A stretch of 64,000 bases of DNA from an uncultured Acidimicrobiales bacterium (GTDB lineage Bacteria; Actinomycetota; Acidimicrobiia; Acidimicrobiales; Bin134). The notes beneath the pieces were generated by a model, which did not search any database, was not told where the DNA came from, and saw nothing but the letters and a program-made list of their open reading frames with translations. The position numbers and the translations under genes were made by a program. This document shows, in pieces, positions 16,757 to 24,999 of this stretch (position 1 is the stretch's first letter; each line of letters starts with the position of its first letter). Location of the stretch: assembly GCA_951813555.1 (NCBI GenBank), contig OX638344.1, positions 372,001-436,000 on the forward strand. Reading direction: 5' to 3'.

Positions 16757-18021
16757 ACGCAGTTGATCTCATCGTCGCCAAGCGGGAGGGCGATGAGCTG
16801 AGCGATGAGCAGATCAACTGGCTCATCAACGGGGTCACCTCGGGGACCATCCCCGCGGAGCAGACCGCCGCCCTCCTTATGGCCATCGTGTGGCGGGGCT
16901 TGGGTCCCCAAGAGCTGGCCACCTGGACGGCGGCCATGATCGACAGTGGCCAGCGGCTCGATCTGTCAGGTTTGACAAGGCCCACGGTCGACAAGCACTC
17001 CACCGGCGGGGTGGGAGACAAGGTATCGCTGGTGCTTTGCCCGCTGGTGGCGGCCTGCGGGGCGGCGGTGCCTCAACTCTCGGGGCGGGGACTGGGCCAT
17101 ACCGGAGGCACGCTCGACAAGATGGAGGCCATCGCCGGTTGGCGGGCCGAGCTGAGCCACAGCCAATTCCTGGCCCAACTACAGGAGGTCGGCGCAGTGA
17201 TCGCCGCGGCCACTGCCGATTTGGCCCCCGCCGACCGAGTGCTCTACGCCCTGCGGGACGTGACCGGGACGGTGGCGTCAATTCCGCTGATTGCCAGCTC
17301 GATCATGTCCAAGAAGATCGCCGAAGGCACCTCCGGACTTGTGCTGGATGTGAAGTTCGGCTCGGGGGCGTTTCTGCCCGACCCGGCCATGGGCGAGGAA
17401 CTGGCCCGCACCATGGTGGGACTGGGCCAAGCCCACGGCGTGGATACCGTGGCGCTGCTCACCGACATGGACCAGCCGTTGGGCCAGGCCGCCGGCAACG
17501 CCCTTGAGGTGGCCGAGTCGGTCGAAGCCCTGGCCGGAGGCGGCCCCGCTGACTTGATGGAGGTGACCCTGGCCCTGGCCCGAGAAATGGTGGCCCTGGC
17601 TGGTCTGGACGCCGACCCAGCCGAGGTGCTGGCCTCCGGTAGGGCCATGGACGCTTGGCGGGCCATGGTGGCCGCCCAAGGCGGCAATCCCAGCGCTCCC
17701 CTGCCTGTCGCCTCGGAGGTGGATCAATGGACCGCCCCGGCTAGCGGAATCATCGGCCGCATCGACGCACTAGCCGTCGGGGTGGCTGCTTGGCGGCTGG
17801 GCGCAGGCCGGGCCCGCAAGGAAGACGACGTGTCGGCGGTGGCCGGGGTCAAGCTGCGCCGCTTCCATGGCGACCGGGTGGCAGCTGGCGACGTGATAGC
17901 CGAACTCCATACCGACGACCCTTATCGCCTGCCCGCCGCCCACGAGGCCCTTTCGTCGGCCCTGACCATCACCGACACCTCTCCCGAACCTCGCCGCCTG
18001 ATCGCCAACCGGATTGCGTAG
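16753..18021 (+). CDS. deoA: Thymidine (pyrimidine-nucleoside) phosphorylase
   Basis: A 422-residue enzyme that splits thymidine, deoxyuridine or uridine with phosphate to the free base and (deoxy)ribose 1-phosphate. The phosphate-binding loop [13 protein letters not shown] (about residues 80-92) is the family signature, and the conserved [13 protein letters not shown] and [10 protein letters not shown] stretches follow; the C-terminal domain has the usual [20 protein letters not shown]. Length agrees with the family (about 440). It starts at a GTG overlapping cdd. The class, thymidine-specific or broad pyrimidine, cannot be settled by eye. The released deoxyribose 1-phosphate would need a phosphopentomutase, not present in the window, before DeoC can act. 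Confidence 0.96.
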   Translation: MNAVDLIVAKREGDELSDEQINWLINGVTSGTIPAEQTAALLMAIVWRGLGPQELATWTAAMIDSGQRLDLSGLTRPTVDKHSTGGVGDKVSLVLCPLVAACGAAVPQLSGRGLGHTGGTLDKMEAIAGWRAELSHSQFLAQLQEVGAVIAAATADLAPADRVLYALRDVTGTVASIPLIASSIMSKKIAEGTSGLVLDVKFGSGAFLPDPAMGEELARTMVGLGQAHGVDTVALLTDMDQPLGQAAGNALEVAESVEALAGGGPADLMEVTLALAREMVALAGLDADPAEVLASGRAMDAWRAMVAAQGGNPSAPLPVASEVDQWTAPASGIIGRIDALAVGVAAWRLGAGRARKEDDVSAVAGVKLRRFHGDRVAAGDVIAELHTDDPYRLPAAHEALSSALTITDTSPEPRRLIANRIA

Positions 18022-18024
18022 CCT
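18019..18024 (+). promoter_or_regulatory. -10 box, leaderless add start
   Basis: TAGCCT, whose first three bases are the deoA stop codon, ends seven bases before the GTG at 18032. There is no ribosome site. It implies that add can be transcribed apart from the importer operon and supports the GTG start. Confidence 0.5.
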
Positions 18025-18031
18025 TAAGCCA

Positions 18032-19102
18032 GTGATACACCCGACAATTGAAGAAGTAAGGGCAGCCCCCAAGGTGTTGCTGCACGACCATCTGGACGGC
18101 GGCCTCCGCCCCCAGACCGTGGTCGAGCTGGCTGAGGAAACCGGCTACAGCAACCTGCCCACCACCGACGCTGACGACCTAGCCCGCTGGATGGTGCGAG
18201 GGGCCAGCCGGCTGGATCTAACCCTGTACTTGGAGACTTTTGCCCACACCGTGGGGGTCATGCAGACCCGCGATGCCCTAGAGCGAGTGGCAGCCGAGTG
18301 CGCCGAAGACTTAGACGACGACGGCGTGGTCTACGCCGAGGTTCGGTTCGCCCCCGAGCTGCACACCGAGGCCGGGCTGAGCCTGGACGAGGTGGTTGAG
18401 GCGGTTGTGGCCGGCTTCGAAGCAGGCAGCGCCAACCGGGGAATCCGCATCGGGACGCTGCTCACCGCCATGCGCACCGCGGCCCGTTCGCTGGAGATCG
18501 CCCAACTGGCCGTGCGCCACCGCGACAAGGGCGTGGTCGGCTTCGACATCGCCGGGGCGGAGGCCGGCAACCCACCCACCCGGCACCTGGACGCCTTCCA
18601 CCTGATCCAGCGGGAGAACTTCCACTTCACCATCCACGCCGGCGAGGCCTACGGTCCGCCATCCATTTGGGAGGCGGTGCAGTACTGCGGCACCGAGCGC
18701 CTGGGCCACGGGGTCCGCATCGTCGACGACATCGACTTCACCGCCGACGGCACCCCCAAGTTGGGCCGCCTAGCCGCCTTCGTGCGAGACCGGCGCATTC
18801 CGCTCGAGTTGTGCCCCACGTCGAACGTCCACACCGGGGCGGCACCCTCCATCGCCGAGCACCCCATCAAAGTGCTGAGCGATCTGCGGTTCCGGGTCAC
18901 GGTCAACACCGACAATCGCCTGATGAGCGCCACCTCCATGACCCAAGAGGTGGCGCATTTGGTGGATGAGTTCGGCTTCAACTGGTCTGACATCCAGTGG
19001 CTGACCATCAATGCCATGAAGAGTGCCTTCATCCCCTTCAATGAGCGGCTGGAGATCATAAACAAGATCATCAAGCCGGCTTACGGGCCCCTGGCCCTGT
19101 AA
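18032..19102 (+). CDS. add: Adenosine deaminase
   Basis: A 356-residue metal-dependent deaminase converting adenosine and deoxyadenosine to inosine forms. The first metal motif is [10 protein letters not shown] (about residues 19-28), the pattern of the actinobacterial branch. [15 protein letters not shown] contains the catalytic Glu region and metal His, [11 protein letters not shown] follows, and [16 protein letters not shown] supplies the conserved Asp pair region. I choose the GTG at 18032 (protein MIHPTIEEV) over a TTG at 18014 inside deoA because TAGCCT lies seven bases upstream. It is the purine arm of this cluster; the purine nucleoside phosphorylase that would follow is not in the window. 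Confidence 0.95.
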   Translation: MIHPTIEEVRAAPKVLLHDHLDGGLRPQTVVELAEETGYSNLPTTDADDLARWMVRGASRLDLTLYLETFAHTVGVMQTRDALERVAAECAEDLDDDGVVYAEVRFAPELHTEAGLSLDEVVEAVVAGFEAGSANRGIRIGTLLTAMRTAARSLEIAQLAVRHRDKGVVGFDIAGAEAGNPPTRHLDAFHLIQRENFHFTIHAGEAYGPPSIWEAVQYCGTERLGHGVRIVDDIDFTADGTPKLGRLAAFVRDRRIPLELCPTSNVHTGAAPSIAEHPIKVLSDLRFRVTVNTDNRLMSATSMTQEVAHLVDEFGFNWSDIQWLTINAMKSAFIPFNERLEIINKIIKPAYGPLAL

Positions 19103-19115
19103 GGGCAAAGTCAAC

Positions 19116-19802
19116 ATGATCGAAACCGTGGGGCTGGACGCCGACGACACCCTGTGGCACAACGAGTCGATCTTCGCCGACTATGAAGACCGCATGGCCC
19201 GCCTGGTGGCCCGCTATCTGCCCGATGTGGACTTCCACGAGCGGCTCATCGAGCTGGAGCGTCACAACGTGGCCATTTTCGGCTATGGAATCAAGGGCTT
19301 CGTGCTGTCGATGATCGAGACCGCCATCGAGGCCACCGAAGGCCAGATCACCGCCGAGGAGATCCACACCATCGTGGGCTGGGCCAAAGAGATGCACGCC
19401 CACCCGGTGGAGCTGCTCGACGGCGTGGCCGGCACCATCGAGGAATTGGAGCACCGCTATCGCCTGTTGCTGATCACCAAGGGCGACCTGTGGAATCAGG
19501 AGACCAAGATCGCCGCCTCCGGGCTCGCCGACCTCTTCGAAGCGGTGGAGATCGTGGCCGAAAAAGACGAGGCCACCTACACCCGGCTGTTCAATCGCCA
19601 CGACATCGCCGTGGACCGATTCGTGATGGTGGGCAACTCGGTGCGCTCCGACATCGAGCCCGTCGTCGCCCTAGGAGGCCGAGGGGTCCATATCCCCTAC
19701 CACCTCACCTGGGACCTAGAGCACAGCACCATTTCCCCCCACGCCAACTGGGTGGAGCTGTCCGACATCCGCCAACTCCCGGACTGGCTGGCCAACCAAT
19801 AG
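19116..19802 (+). CDS. HAD-family phosphatase
   Basis: A 228-residue haloacid-dehalogenase-fold hydrolase. Motif I DADDTLWHNE (about residues 8-17) has both Asp residues, motif II is LLITKGD, a Lys in AEKDEATY serves motif III, and VGNSVRSDIEP gives motif IV. The cap is helical (about 20-105). Such enzymes release phosphate from small metabolites. It starts 13 bases after add on the same strand and meets the nucleotidase gene tail to tail with a five-base gap, so a role in nucleotide or pentose phosphate dephosphorylation is plausible. The substrate is not shown by the sequence. Confidence 0.85.
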   Translation: MIETVGLDADDTLWHNESIFADYEDRMARLVARYLPDVDFHERLIELERHNVAIFGYGIKGFVLSMIETAIEATEGQITAEEIHTIVGWAKEMHAHPVELLDGVAGTIEELEHRYRLLLITKGDLWNQETKIAASGLADLFEAVEIVAEKDEATYTRLFNRHDIAVDRFVMVGNSVRSDIEPVVALGGRGVHIPYHLTWDLEHSTISPHANWVELSDIRQLPDWLANQ

Positions 19803-19807
19803 CGAAT

Positions 19808-20455
19808 TCAGACCATGCGGCCGCCGAGGCGGTCGGTGCTGGGGTCGAAGGTGGGGAGTTGGTGCTGCACGGTGCCTTGGTGGGTGGCTAGCTCGTCGTA
19901 CACGATTGCCTCCACCTCTTCCCAGGAGGTGGCTCGGGGCGGGTCCAAGTCACGGTTGTAGGGCTGGTCGAAGACGATCACGGTTTGCCCTTCGGACCTG
20001 AGGGCCTCGATGTTGTGGGGAGCGTCTTCGATGTAGACGTGGGCGTCCACCGCGGTCTTGCCGCCCACGAAGCACAGATCCCGGTAGGGGATCTTGGCCT
20101 TGTCGAGCCATTCGGCAGTGTCGCCGGCGGCGATGGCGTGGTCCCAGTTGGTGTAGAGCCGGTGGGTGATGATGCGGATCCACACCCCGGCCTCTGACAA
20201 CCGCCACAGCGCCTTCGAGGCGCCGGGCATGGCCGGCATGTCGGCCAGCATCCGATGCTCTACCACGGCCTGACGGTGGTACTTCTCGAAATCCCCGTCC
20301 TCAAACCCCCACTCCTCGAAACCCCAGCTGCACTCCAGGGTGAGCGATTCCTCGGGCACGTTCTTTTCTTGGGCCACGATCTTGCGGAATGCCACAGTGT
20401 GCTGGGCGCACACTCCGTCGAGGTCGACGCCGAAGACAAAGGGTCCAGGGCTCAT
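19808..20455 (-). CDS. 5'(3')-deoxyribonucleotidase-like HAD protein (NT5C type)
   Basis: A 215-residue HAD-fold protein of the NT5C group, which dephosphorylates (deoxy)nucleoside monophosphates. Motif I FGVDLDGVCAQH (about residues 7-18) has the two Asp residues, IRIITHRLY is motif II, and YIEDAPHNIEAL holds the motif IV acidic pair. I start at 20455, where the ATG overlaps the stop of the preceding dehydrogenase half-gene (ATGA). It is the last gene of deoC-ALDH-ALDH, fitting a nucleotide salvage role. Some members of this group act on other phosphate esters, so the substrate is inferred from context. Confidence 0.82.
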   Translation of the reverse strand: MSPGPFVFGVDLDGVCAQHTVAFRKIVAQEKNVPEESLTLECSWGFEEWGFEDGDFEKYHRQAVVEHRMLADMPAMPGASKALWRLSEAGVWIRIITHRLYTNWDHAIAAGDTAEWLDKAKIPYRDLCFVGGKTAVDAHVYIEDAPHNIEALRSEGQTVIVFDQPYNRDLDPPRATSWEEVEAIVYDELATHQGTVQHQLPTFDPSTDRLGGRMV

Positions 20456-21327
20456 CTTCCCTTGGGGTGCCACACGGTCTTTGTCTCGCAGAAAGCATCG
20501 ATGAGGTAGGGACTCTGAGCAGCCTCATGAGCCCATTGCCGCTCGGCCGCCGAAGCGCTCACCACCCGGGTGATGGTGGCCGCCGCCTGTCGGGCGGCGT
20601 CCGCGTCCAGATCGGCATCGCAACCGGTGAGGTCCAGCGCATCCACGGCCCCATGGCCAGCCAGCGGGGGGACCAATTCGCCACGATGACCGGTGAGAAT
20701 GCTGACCACGCCGGAGGGTACGTCGCTCAGCGCCAACGTCTCGGCCAAGGTGATGGCCACTAGCGGGCAGCGCTCGGAAGCCAACACCACCGCGGTGTTG
20801 CCCGAAACGATCACCGGGGCCAACCGGGACACCAGCGGGATCAGGGGCGGCTCGTCGGGGGCCACGATCCCCACCACGCCGGTGGGCTCGGGCACGCTGA
20901 GGTTGAAATAGGGACCAGCCACCGGATTGACCCCTCCCAGCACGGTGGCGAATTTGTCGGCCCAGCCCGTGTACCACACCCAGCGGTCGATGGCGGCGGC
21001 GGTCTCTTCGGCGGCGGCCGCTTCGGTTTGACCGTCGCCCGCTCTGAGCACCTCGGCGCAGAACTCGTCCTTGCGGGACTCCATCACCTCGGCCACCCGG
21101 TACAAGATCTGGCCCCGGTTGTAGGCGGTCCGACCGGCCCAGCCCTCTTGAGCCGAGCGGGCCGCAGCCACTGCGTCGCGCACGTCTTTACGGGATCCCT
21201 GGACGGCATGGGCCAAGAGCTGGTCCCCGACCCCGACCACCGGATACGACCGACCCGACTCAGAACGCTCGAAGGCCCCGCCGATGAACTGCTTGTAGGT
21301 CTTGTTGACCGACAGCCGAATGCTCAT
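20452..21327 (-). CDS. ALDH16-like C-terminal domain protein, catalytically incomplete
   Basis: A 291-residue protein related to the first part of aldehyde dehydrogenases. A Rossmann-type half is present (VGIVAPDEPPLIPLVSRLAP, SGNTAVVLASERCPL, PSGVVSILTGHRGEL), but the protein stops where the catalytic domain should follow. In place of the ELGGK glutamate it has LDLTGCD, and there is no catalytic Cys. From memory of the family, PDEPPLIPLVSRLAP and the tail ETKTVWHPKGR match the second, inactive domain of ALDH16, normally fused to the active first domain. Here it is a separate gene whose ATG overlaps the active gene's stop (ATGA). It probably dimerises with that enzyme as a structural or regulatory part. 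Confidence 0.8.
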   Translation of the reverse strand: MSIRLSVNKTYKQFIGGAFERSESGRSYPVVGVGDQLLAHAVQGSRKDVRDAVAAARSAQEGWAGRTAYNRGQILYRVAEVMESRKDEFCAEVLRAGDGQTEAAAAEETAAAIDRWVWYTGWADKFATVLGGVNPVAGPYFNLSVPEPTGVVGIVAPDEPPLIPLVSRLAPVIVSGNTAVVLASERCPLVAITLAETLALSDVPSGVVSILTGHRGELVPPLAGHGAVDALDLTGCDADLDADAARQAAATITRVVSASAAERQWAHEAAQSPYLIDAFCETKTVWHPKGR

Positions 21328-22811
21328 ACCACCAACTCCACATAGGGCAGCAGACCGGCCCGGCCGCCTTCGCGGCCGTAGCCGCTCTCCCGGTAGCCGC
21401 CGAACGGGCTGGCCGGGTCGAACCGGTTGAAGGTGTTGGCCCACACCACGCCGGCCTGCATCCGGTCGGCCATCCACAAGATGCGCGATCCCTTCTCGGT
21501 CCAGATGCCGGCTGACAATCCATACGGCGTGTTGTTGGCCTTGGCCACCGCCTCCTCGGCGGTACGGAAGGTCAGCACCGACAGCACCGGCCCGAAAATC
21601 TCCTCCTGGGCGATGCGGTGGGCGGTGGACACGTTGGTGAACAGCGCCGGCGGGTGGAAGAAGCCGCTTGCGGGCAGCACGCACTCTGGCGTGTAGAGGT
21701 CAGCCCCCTCAGCCACCCCTGAGGCCACCAACTCAGTGATGCGGTCGAGCTGCGCCTGGGAGTTGATGGCCCCGATGTCGGTGTTCTTGTCCAGCGGGTC
21801 GCCCACCCGCAAGGTGTCCATGCGCCGCTGGAGCTTGCCCACCACGGTGTCGGCCACCGCCTCTTGCACCAAGAGGCGTGACCCGGCGCAGCACACTTGG
21901 CCGCCGTTGAAGTAGATCCCGTTGACGATGCCCTCGGTCACCTGGTCGAGGGCGGCGTCGTCGAACACGATGTTGGCCGCCTTGCCCCCCAACTCCAGGG
22001 TTAGGCGCTTGCCGGTGCCAGCCACCTGGGCGGCGATGGCCCGGCCCACCTCGGTGGATCCGGTGAAGGCCACTTTGTCTACGCCCGGATGGGCGACCAG
22101 AGCAGCCCCGGTGGCATCGTCGCCGGTGACGATGTTGACCACTCCAGGGGGAAGCCCGGCGTCGCGGAGCACCTCGGCCAACAGCAATGCAGTGAGTGGG
22201 GTGGTGGGCGCCGGTTTGATCACCGCGGTGTTGCCGCAGGCCAGCGCGGGGGCTAGTTTCCAGGCGGCCATCAGCAGGGGAAAGTTCCACGGGATGACTT
22301 GGGCGGCCACCCCCAGAGGGGCGGCCCCGCGGCCGCTGAAGGCGTAGTCGAGCTTGTCGGCCCACCCGGCGTAGTAAAAGAAGTGGGCCGCGGCCAGCGG
22401 GATGTCGAGATCGCGCGACTCCCGGATGGGCTTGCCCCCATCCATCGTCTCCAAAACGGCGAACTCCCGGGCCCGCTCTTGCAGCAGCCGGGCCACCCTG
22501 TACAGGTACTTGGCCCGTTCAGCGCCGGGCAGGTCGCGCCAGCCCCCCTCCCACGCGGCGCGGGCCGCGGCCACGGCCCGTTCCACATCGCCGACGTCGG
22601 CCACGCTGACCTCGGCCAGCGCCTCGCCGGTGGCGGGGTTCACGGTGGCAGCCATCCGACCGGCCGCCGGTTCCACCATCTCGCCCCCTATGAACAGGCC
22701 GTACTGCGAAGCCAGGCGAACCGGGCCGACCGATTCGGGGGCAGGCGCGTATTCCAGGCTGAAGCCACCAACTGGCTCCACCTCGTGCCTCGGAGTGGGA
22801 CGGTCAGTCAA
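21324..22811 (-). CDS. Aldehyde dehydrogenase, active half of a split ALDH16-like pair
   Basis: A 495-residue NAD(P)-dependent aldehyde dehydrogenase. The fold motifs are complete: IPWNFPLLMAAWKLAPAL, FTGSTEVG, the catalytic Glu273 in LELGGK and the catalytic Cys307 in GQVCCAGSR. The start is a TTG at 22811 that overlaps deoC by eight bases; GGGAGG lies nine bases upstream and no other start fits. Downstream of DeoC it most likely oxidises the acetaldehyde released from deoxyribose 5-phosphate to acetate. The neighbouring inactive half-gene and the deoC linkage both point to the ALDH16 type. A broader aldehyde range is possible. Confidence 0.93.
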   Translation of the reverse strand: MTDRPTPRHEVEPVGGFSLEYAPAPESVGPVRLASQYGLFIGGEMVEPAAGRMAATVNPATGEALAEVSVADVGDVERAVAAARAAWEGGWRDLPGAERAKYLYRVARLLQERAREFAVLETMDGGKPIRESRDLDIPLAAAHFFYYAGWADKLDYAFSGRGAAPLGVAAQVIPWNFPLLMAAWKLAPALACGNTAVIKPAPTTPLTALLLAEVLRDAGLPPGVVNIVTGDDATGAALVAHPGVDKVAFTGSTEVGRAIAAQVAGTGKRLTLELGGKAANIVFDDAALDQVTEGIVNGIYFNGGQVCCAGSRLLVQEAVADTVVGKLQRRMDTLRVGDPLDKNTDIGAINSQAQLDRITELVASGVAEGADLYTPECVLPASGFFHPPALFTNVSTAHRIAQEEIFGPVLSVLTFRTAEEAVAKANNTPYGLSAGIWTEKGSRILWMADRMQAGVVWANTFNRFDPASPFGGYRESGYGREGGRAGLLPYVELVV

Positions 22812-23742
22812 AGCTGAAATCCTCCCGCCGCTGGTAGCGGCCGTCGCGGAGCTTGGACCGCTGCATGAGCACGTCGTTGAGCAGGCTGGACGCTCCCAGC
22901 CGGAACCGTTCCGGGGTCAACCATCCCAGTCCTAGCGTCTCGCCCACGATCACCAGATAGTGCCAGGCCTGCTTGGCGGTGCGAATGCCCCCGGCCAGCT
23001 TCAACCCCACGGCCCGGCCCGTCTGCTCGGACATGTCCCGGATGGCCTCGGCCATGCACAGGGCAGTCGGCGGTGTGGCTGAGGTGCCGATCTTGCCCGT
23101 CGAGGTCTTGATGAAGTCAGCTCCGGCCACCATGGCCAGCATGGACGCCCGTCTGATCTGGTCGTAGGACCCCAGTTCTCCGGTCTCCAAGATCACTTTG
23201 AGGTGGGCTGGCCCACAGGCTTGCTTGGCCGCGGCAATCTCGTCGTAGGCCTTCTGATACCGCCCGGACAGAAACGCCGAGCGATTCAAAACGATGTCCA
23301 CCTCGTCGGCCCCAGCGGCCACCGCCCAGGCGATCTCGGCTAGGCGGACTTCCAAAGGAGCCAGCCCGGCGGGGAATCCCCCGGCCACGCTGGCAACCGC
23401 CACGGGGCTCTCGGCCAGCGCCTCTGCGGCCACTGGCACGAGCTCCGGGTATACGCACACCGCAGCCACCGGCGGCACCGTCCAATCGGTGGCGTCGGGG
23501 CGACCGGCTCGGGCGCACAGGGCCTGGACCCGCTCAGGTGTGTCGGCGCCCTCCAAGGTGGTGAGATCCATGACCTGGATGGCCAATTCCAAGGCGGCCG
23601 CCTTCGACGAGGTCTTGATCGAACGGGTACACAACGACGCAGCCCGCTGTTCCAGCCCTACCGCGTCAACCGGGGTGATGCGTACCCCGCCCACGGCATC
23701 AGCGGACCCTGGCGGGGTCTCGACGGCCAGCAGATCGCTCAC
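22804..23742 (-). CDS. deoC: Deoxyribose-phosphate aldolase
   Basis: A 312-residue class I aldolase that cleaves 2-deoxyribose 5-phosphate into acetaldehyde and glyceraldehyde 3-phosphate. The Schiff-base lysine is in ADFIKTSTGK (about residues 190-199). EVDIVLNRSAFLSG carries the conserved Asp, and a second conserved Lys is in GLKLAGGIRT. It is longer than the short bacterial forms (about 220) and close to the eukaryotic-like long form. The GTG start has TATCCT seven bases upstream and no ribosome site. It heads the deoC-ALDH-ALDH-nucleotidase operon and diverges from upp, with only 65 bases between the two starts. Confidence 0.96.
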   Translation of the reverse strand: MSDLLAVETPPGSADAVGGVRITPVDAVGLEQRAASLCTRSIKTSSKAAALELAIQVMDLTTLEGADTPERVQALCARAGRPDATDWTVPPVAAVCVYPELVPVAAEALAESPVAVASVAGGFPAGLAPLEVRLAEIAWAVAAGADEVDIVLNRSAFLSGRYQKAYDEIAAAKQACGPAHLKVILETGELGSYDQIRRASMLAMVAGADFIKTSTGKIGTSATPPTALCMAEAIRDMSEQTGRAVGLKLAGGIRTAKQAWHYLVIVGETLGLGWLTPERFRLGASSLLNDVLMQRSKLRDGRYQRREDFSFD

Positions 23743-23749
23743 CCGCTAA

Positions 23750-23755
23750 AGGATA
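23750..23755 (-). promoter_or_regulatory. -10 box, leaderless deoC start
   Basis: On the minus strand TATCCT ends seven bases before the GTG of deoC. It faces the upp -10 box 40 bases away, so the two promoters are back to back in a 65-base gap and could be co-regulated. Confidence 0.6.
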
Positions 23756-23795
23756 GGGCCGGGTCACGACAACAGGACACCTGAGGGAACATGCC

Positions 23796-23801
23796 TAAGG
23801 T
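23796..23801 (+). promoter_or_regulatory. -10 box, leaderless upp start
   Basis: TAAGGT ends six bases before the ATG of upp. No ribosome site is found upstream, so transcription probably starts at the ATG. Confidence 0.6.
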
Positions 23802-23807
23802 GAGGCT

Positions 23808-24431
23808 ATGGAGGTCTCGGTCGTCGATCACCCGTTGGTGCAAGCTCGTCTCACCGAGCTGCGCCGAGCCGATACCCCTTCACCGGAGTTCCGGCGGGCC
23901 CTCGACGAGCTGAGCGGGCTGCTGGTCTACGAGTGTTTGCGGGGTCTTCCCGCCACAACAGTGCAAGTCGACACCCCGCTGGCACCGACCTCCGGAGTTC
24001 GAATCGACGATCCCCCGCTGCTTGTGCCGGTATTGAGGGCCGGACTGGGAATGCTGGATGCGGCCCAGAAGCTGCTGCCGGAGGCCGCAGTGGGCTTTCT
24101 TGGCGTTCGTCGCAACGAGGACACGTTCCAGCCCGATCCCTATCTCAACACCGTGCCCGATGATCTCGGGGGCCAGGCCGTGCTGGTGCTGGAACCGATG
24201 CTGGCTACAGGGGGGTCGCTGGCCTATGTCTGTGGGCGAATGGCCGCAGCCAATGCGGGCCTGATCACCGCGGTGTGTGTGCTGGCCGCCCCTGAAGGAG
24301 TGGCGGCGCTCAAAGCGGCCGCCCCCGGCGTGCGACTGTTCGCCGCAGCAGTCGACGAAGGCCTGAATGAGCAGGCCTACATCGTGCCCGGACTAGGCGA
24401 CGCGGGCGATCGCCAGTTCGGCCAGCTCTGA
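23808..24431 (+). CDS. upp: Uracil phosphoribosyltransferase
   Basis: A 207-residue type I phosphoribosyltransferase that makes UMP from uracil and [23 protein letters not shown] (about residues 68-86) is the family's base-side motif. The PRPP loop is [16 protein letters not shown]; most relatives have DPMLATG, so the first acidic residue is Glu instead of Asp. The C-terminal [17 protein letters not shown] (uracil-binding) is intact. It recovers the uracil freed by the pyrimidine phosphorylase in this cluster. The ATG is preceded by a -10 box at six bases. It diverges from deoC and ends 21 bases from a convergent unknown gene. Confidence 0.96.
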   Translation: MEVSVVDHPLVQARLTELRRADTPSPEFRRALDELSGLLVYECLRGLPATTVQVDTPLAPTSGVRIDDPPLLVPVLRAGLGMLDAAQKLLPEAAVGFLGVRRNEDTFQPDPYLNTVPDDLGGQAVLVLEPMLATGGSLAYVCGRMAAANAGLITAVCVLAAPEGVAALKAAAPGVRLFAAAVDEGLNEQAYIVPGLGDAGDRQFGQL

Positions 24432-24452
24432 GTCTTCCCTAATGATGAGGAA

Positions 24453-24872
24453 TCAGCCCGGTCCGCCCAGATCGGTGTCGTAGGCGCTATACACCAAATC
24501 GACAGCGTGGTGGTTGAGCTGGTCCACCTTGTGCACTATGGCGGCCATCGACTGTTGCAGGCCGGGGTCGGGTTGTTGCGTGTGGAGCCGCTGGATCTGC
24601 TGCTGCACCGAGGCCTGGAGTTGAACCTGCTCGGAGCGGATCTTGTTCACCTGGGGCACAAGGCGAGGGGCCAGCTCGATGCAATCGTCGTACAGCCCAA
24701 GGTCGCAATCCGAGCAGAAGCCGGTCAATGCCCGGCTGAGCTGGCCGAGCTTGTCCTCGAGACGCTGCACCCAGTCATCGGGATTGTCCGCAGGCATCCC
24801 CTCTGACAGCAGCTCTTGCAGGCCAACTCCTGCCTTGCTCAGCTCCATGCGCCAGTCTGTGTTCTCCCCCAT
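24453..24872 (-). CDS. Unknown helical protein with Cys cluster
   Basis: I do not recognise this 139-residue protein. It is soluble, acidic and strongly helical; the second half is glutamine-rich (VQLQASVQQQIQRLHTQQ, about residues 83-100) and could form a coiled coil. A cluster of three cysteines (CSDCDLGLYDDC, about 52-63) might bind a metal or be redox active. I chose the ATG at 24872 because GAGGAG precedes it by seven bases; the frame is open 18 codons further. It is convergent with upp and separated from the deacylase gene, so it is probably transcribed alone. Confidence 0.6.
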   Translation of the reverse strand: MGENTDWRMELSKAGVGLQELLSEGMPADNPDDWVQRLEDKLGQLSRALTGFCSDCDLGLYDDCIELAPRLVPQVNKIRSEQVQLQASVQQQIQRLHTQQPDPGLQQSMAAIVHKVDQLNHHAVDLVYSAYDTDLGGPG

Positions 24873-24999
24873 GGCGATCTCCTCGTCATCATGTGGGAAC
24901 GACCACGCTGTCGCTCTTGCGTTCAACCGCAGCTTAGGCTCATTCCCCTGAGGCGCGCCAGAGGACTTTGGCGAATTCTGCGTGAATGCCTGGTTGTGC

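Noticed and set aside
23997-24010. GTTCGAATC, similar to a tRNA T-loop
   Set aside because: It lies inside the upp coding sequence, and no acceptor, D or anticodon stems can be formed around it.
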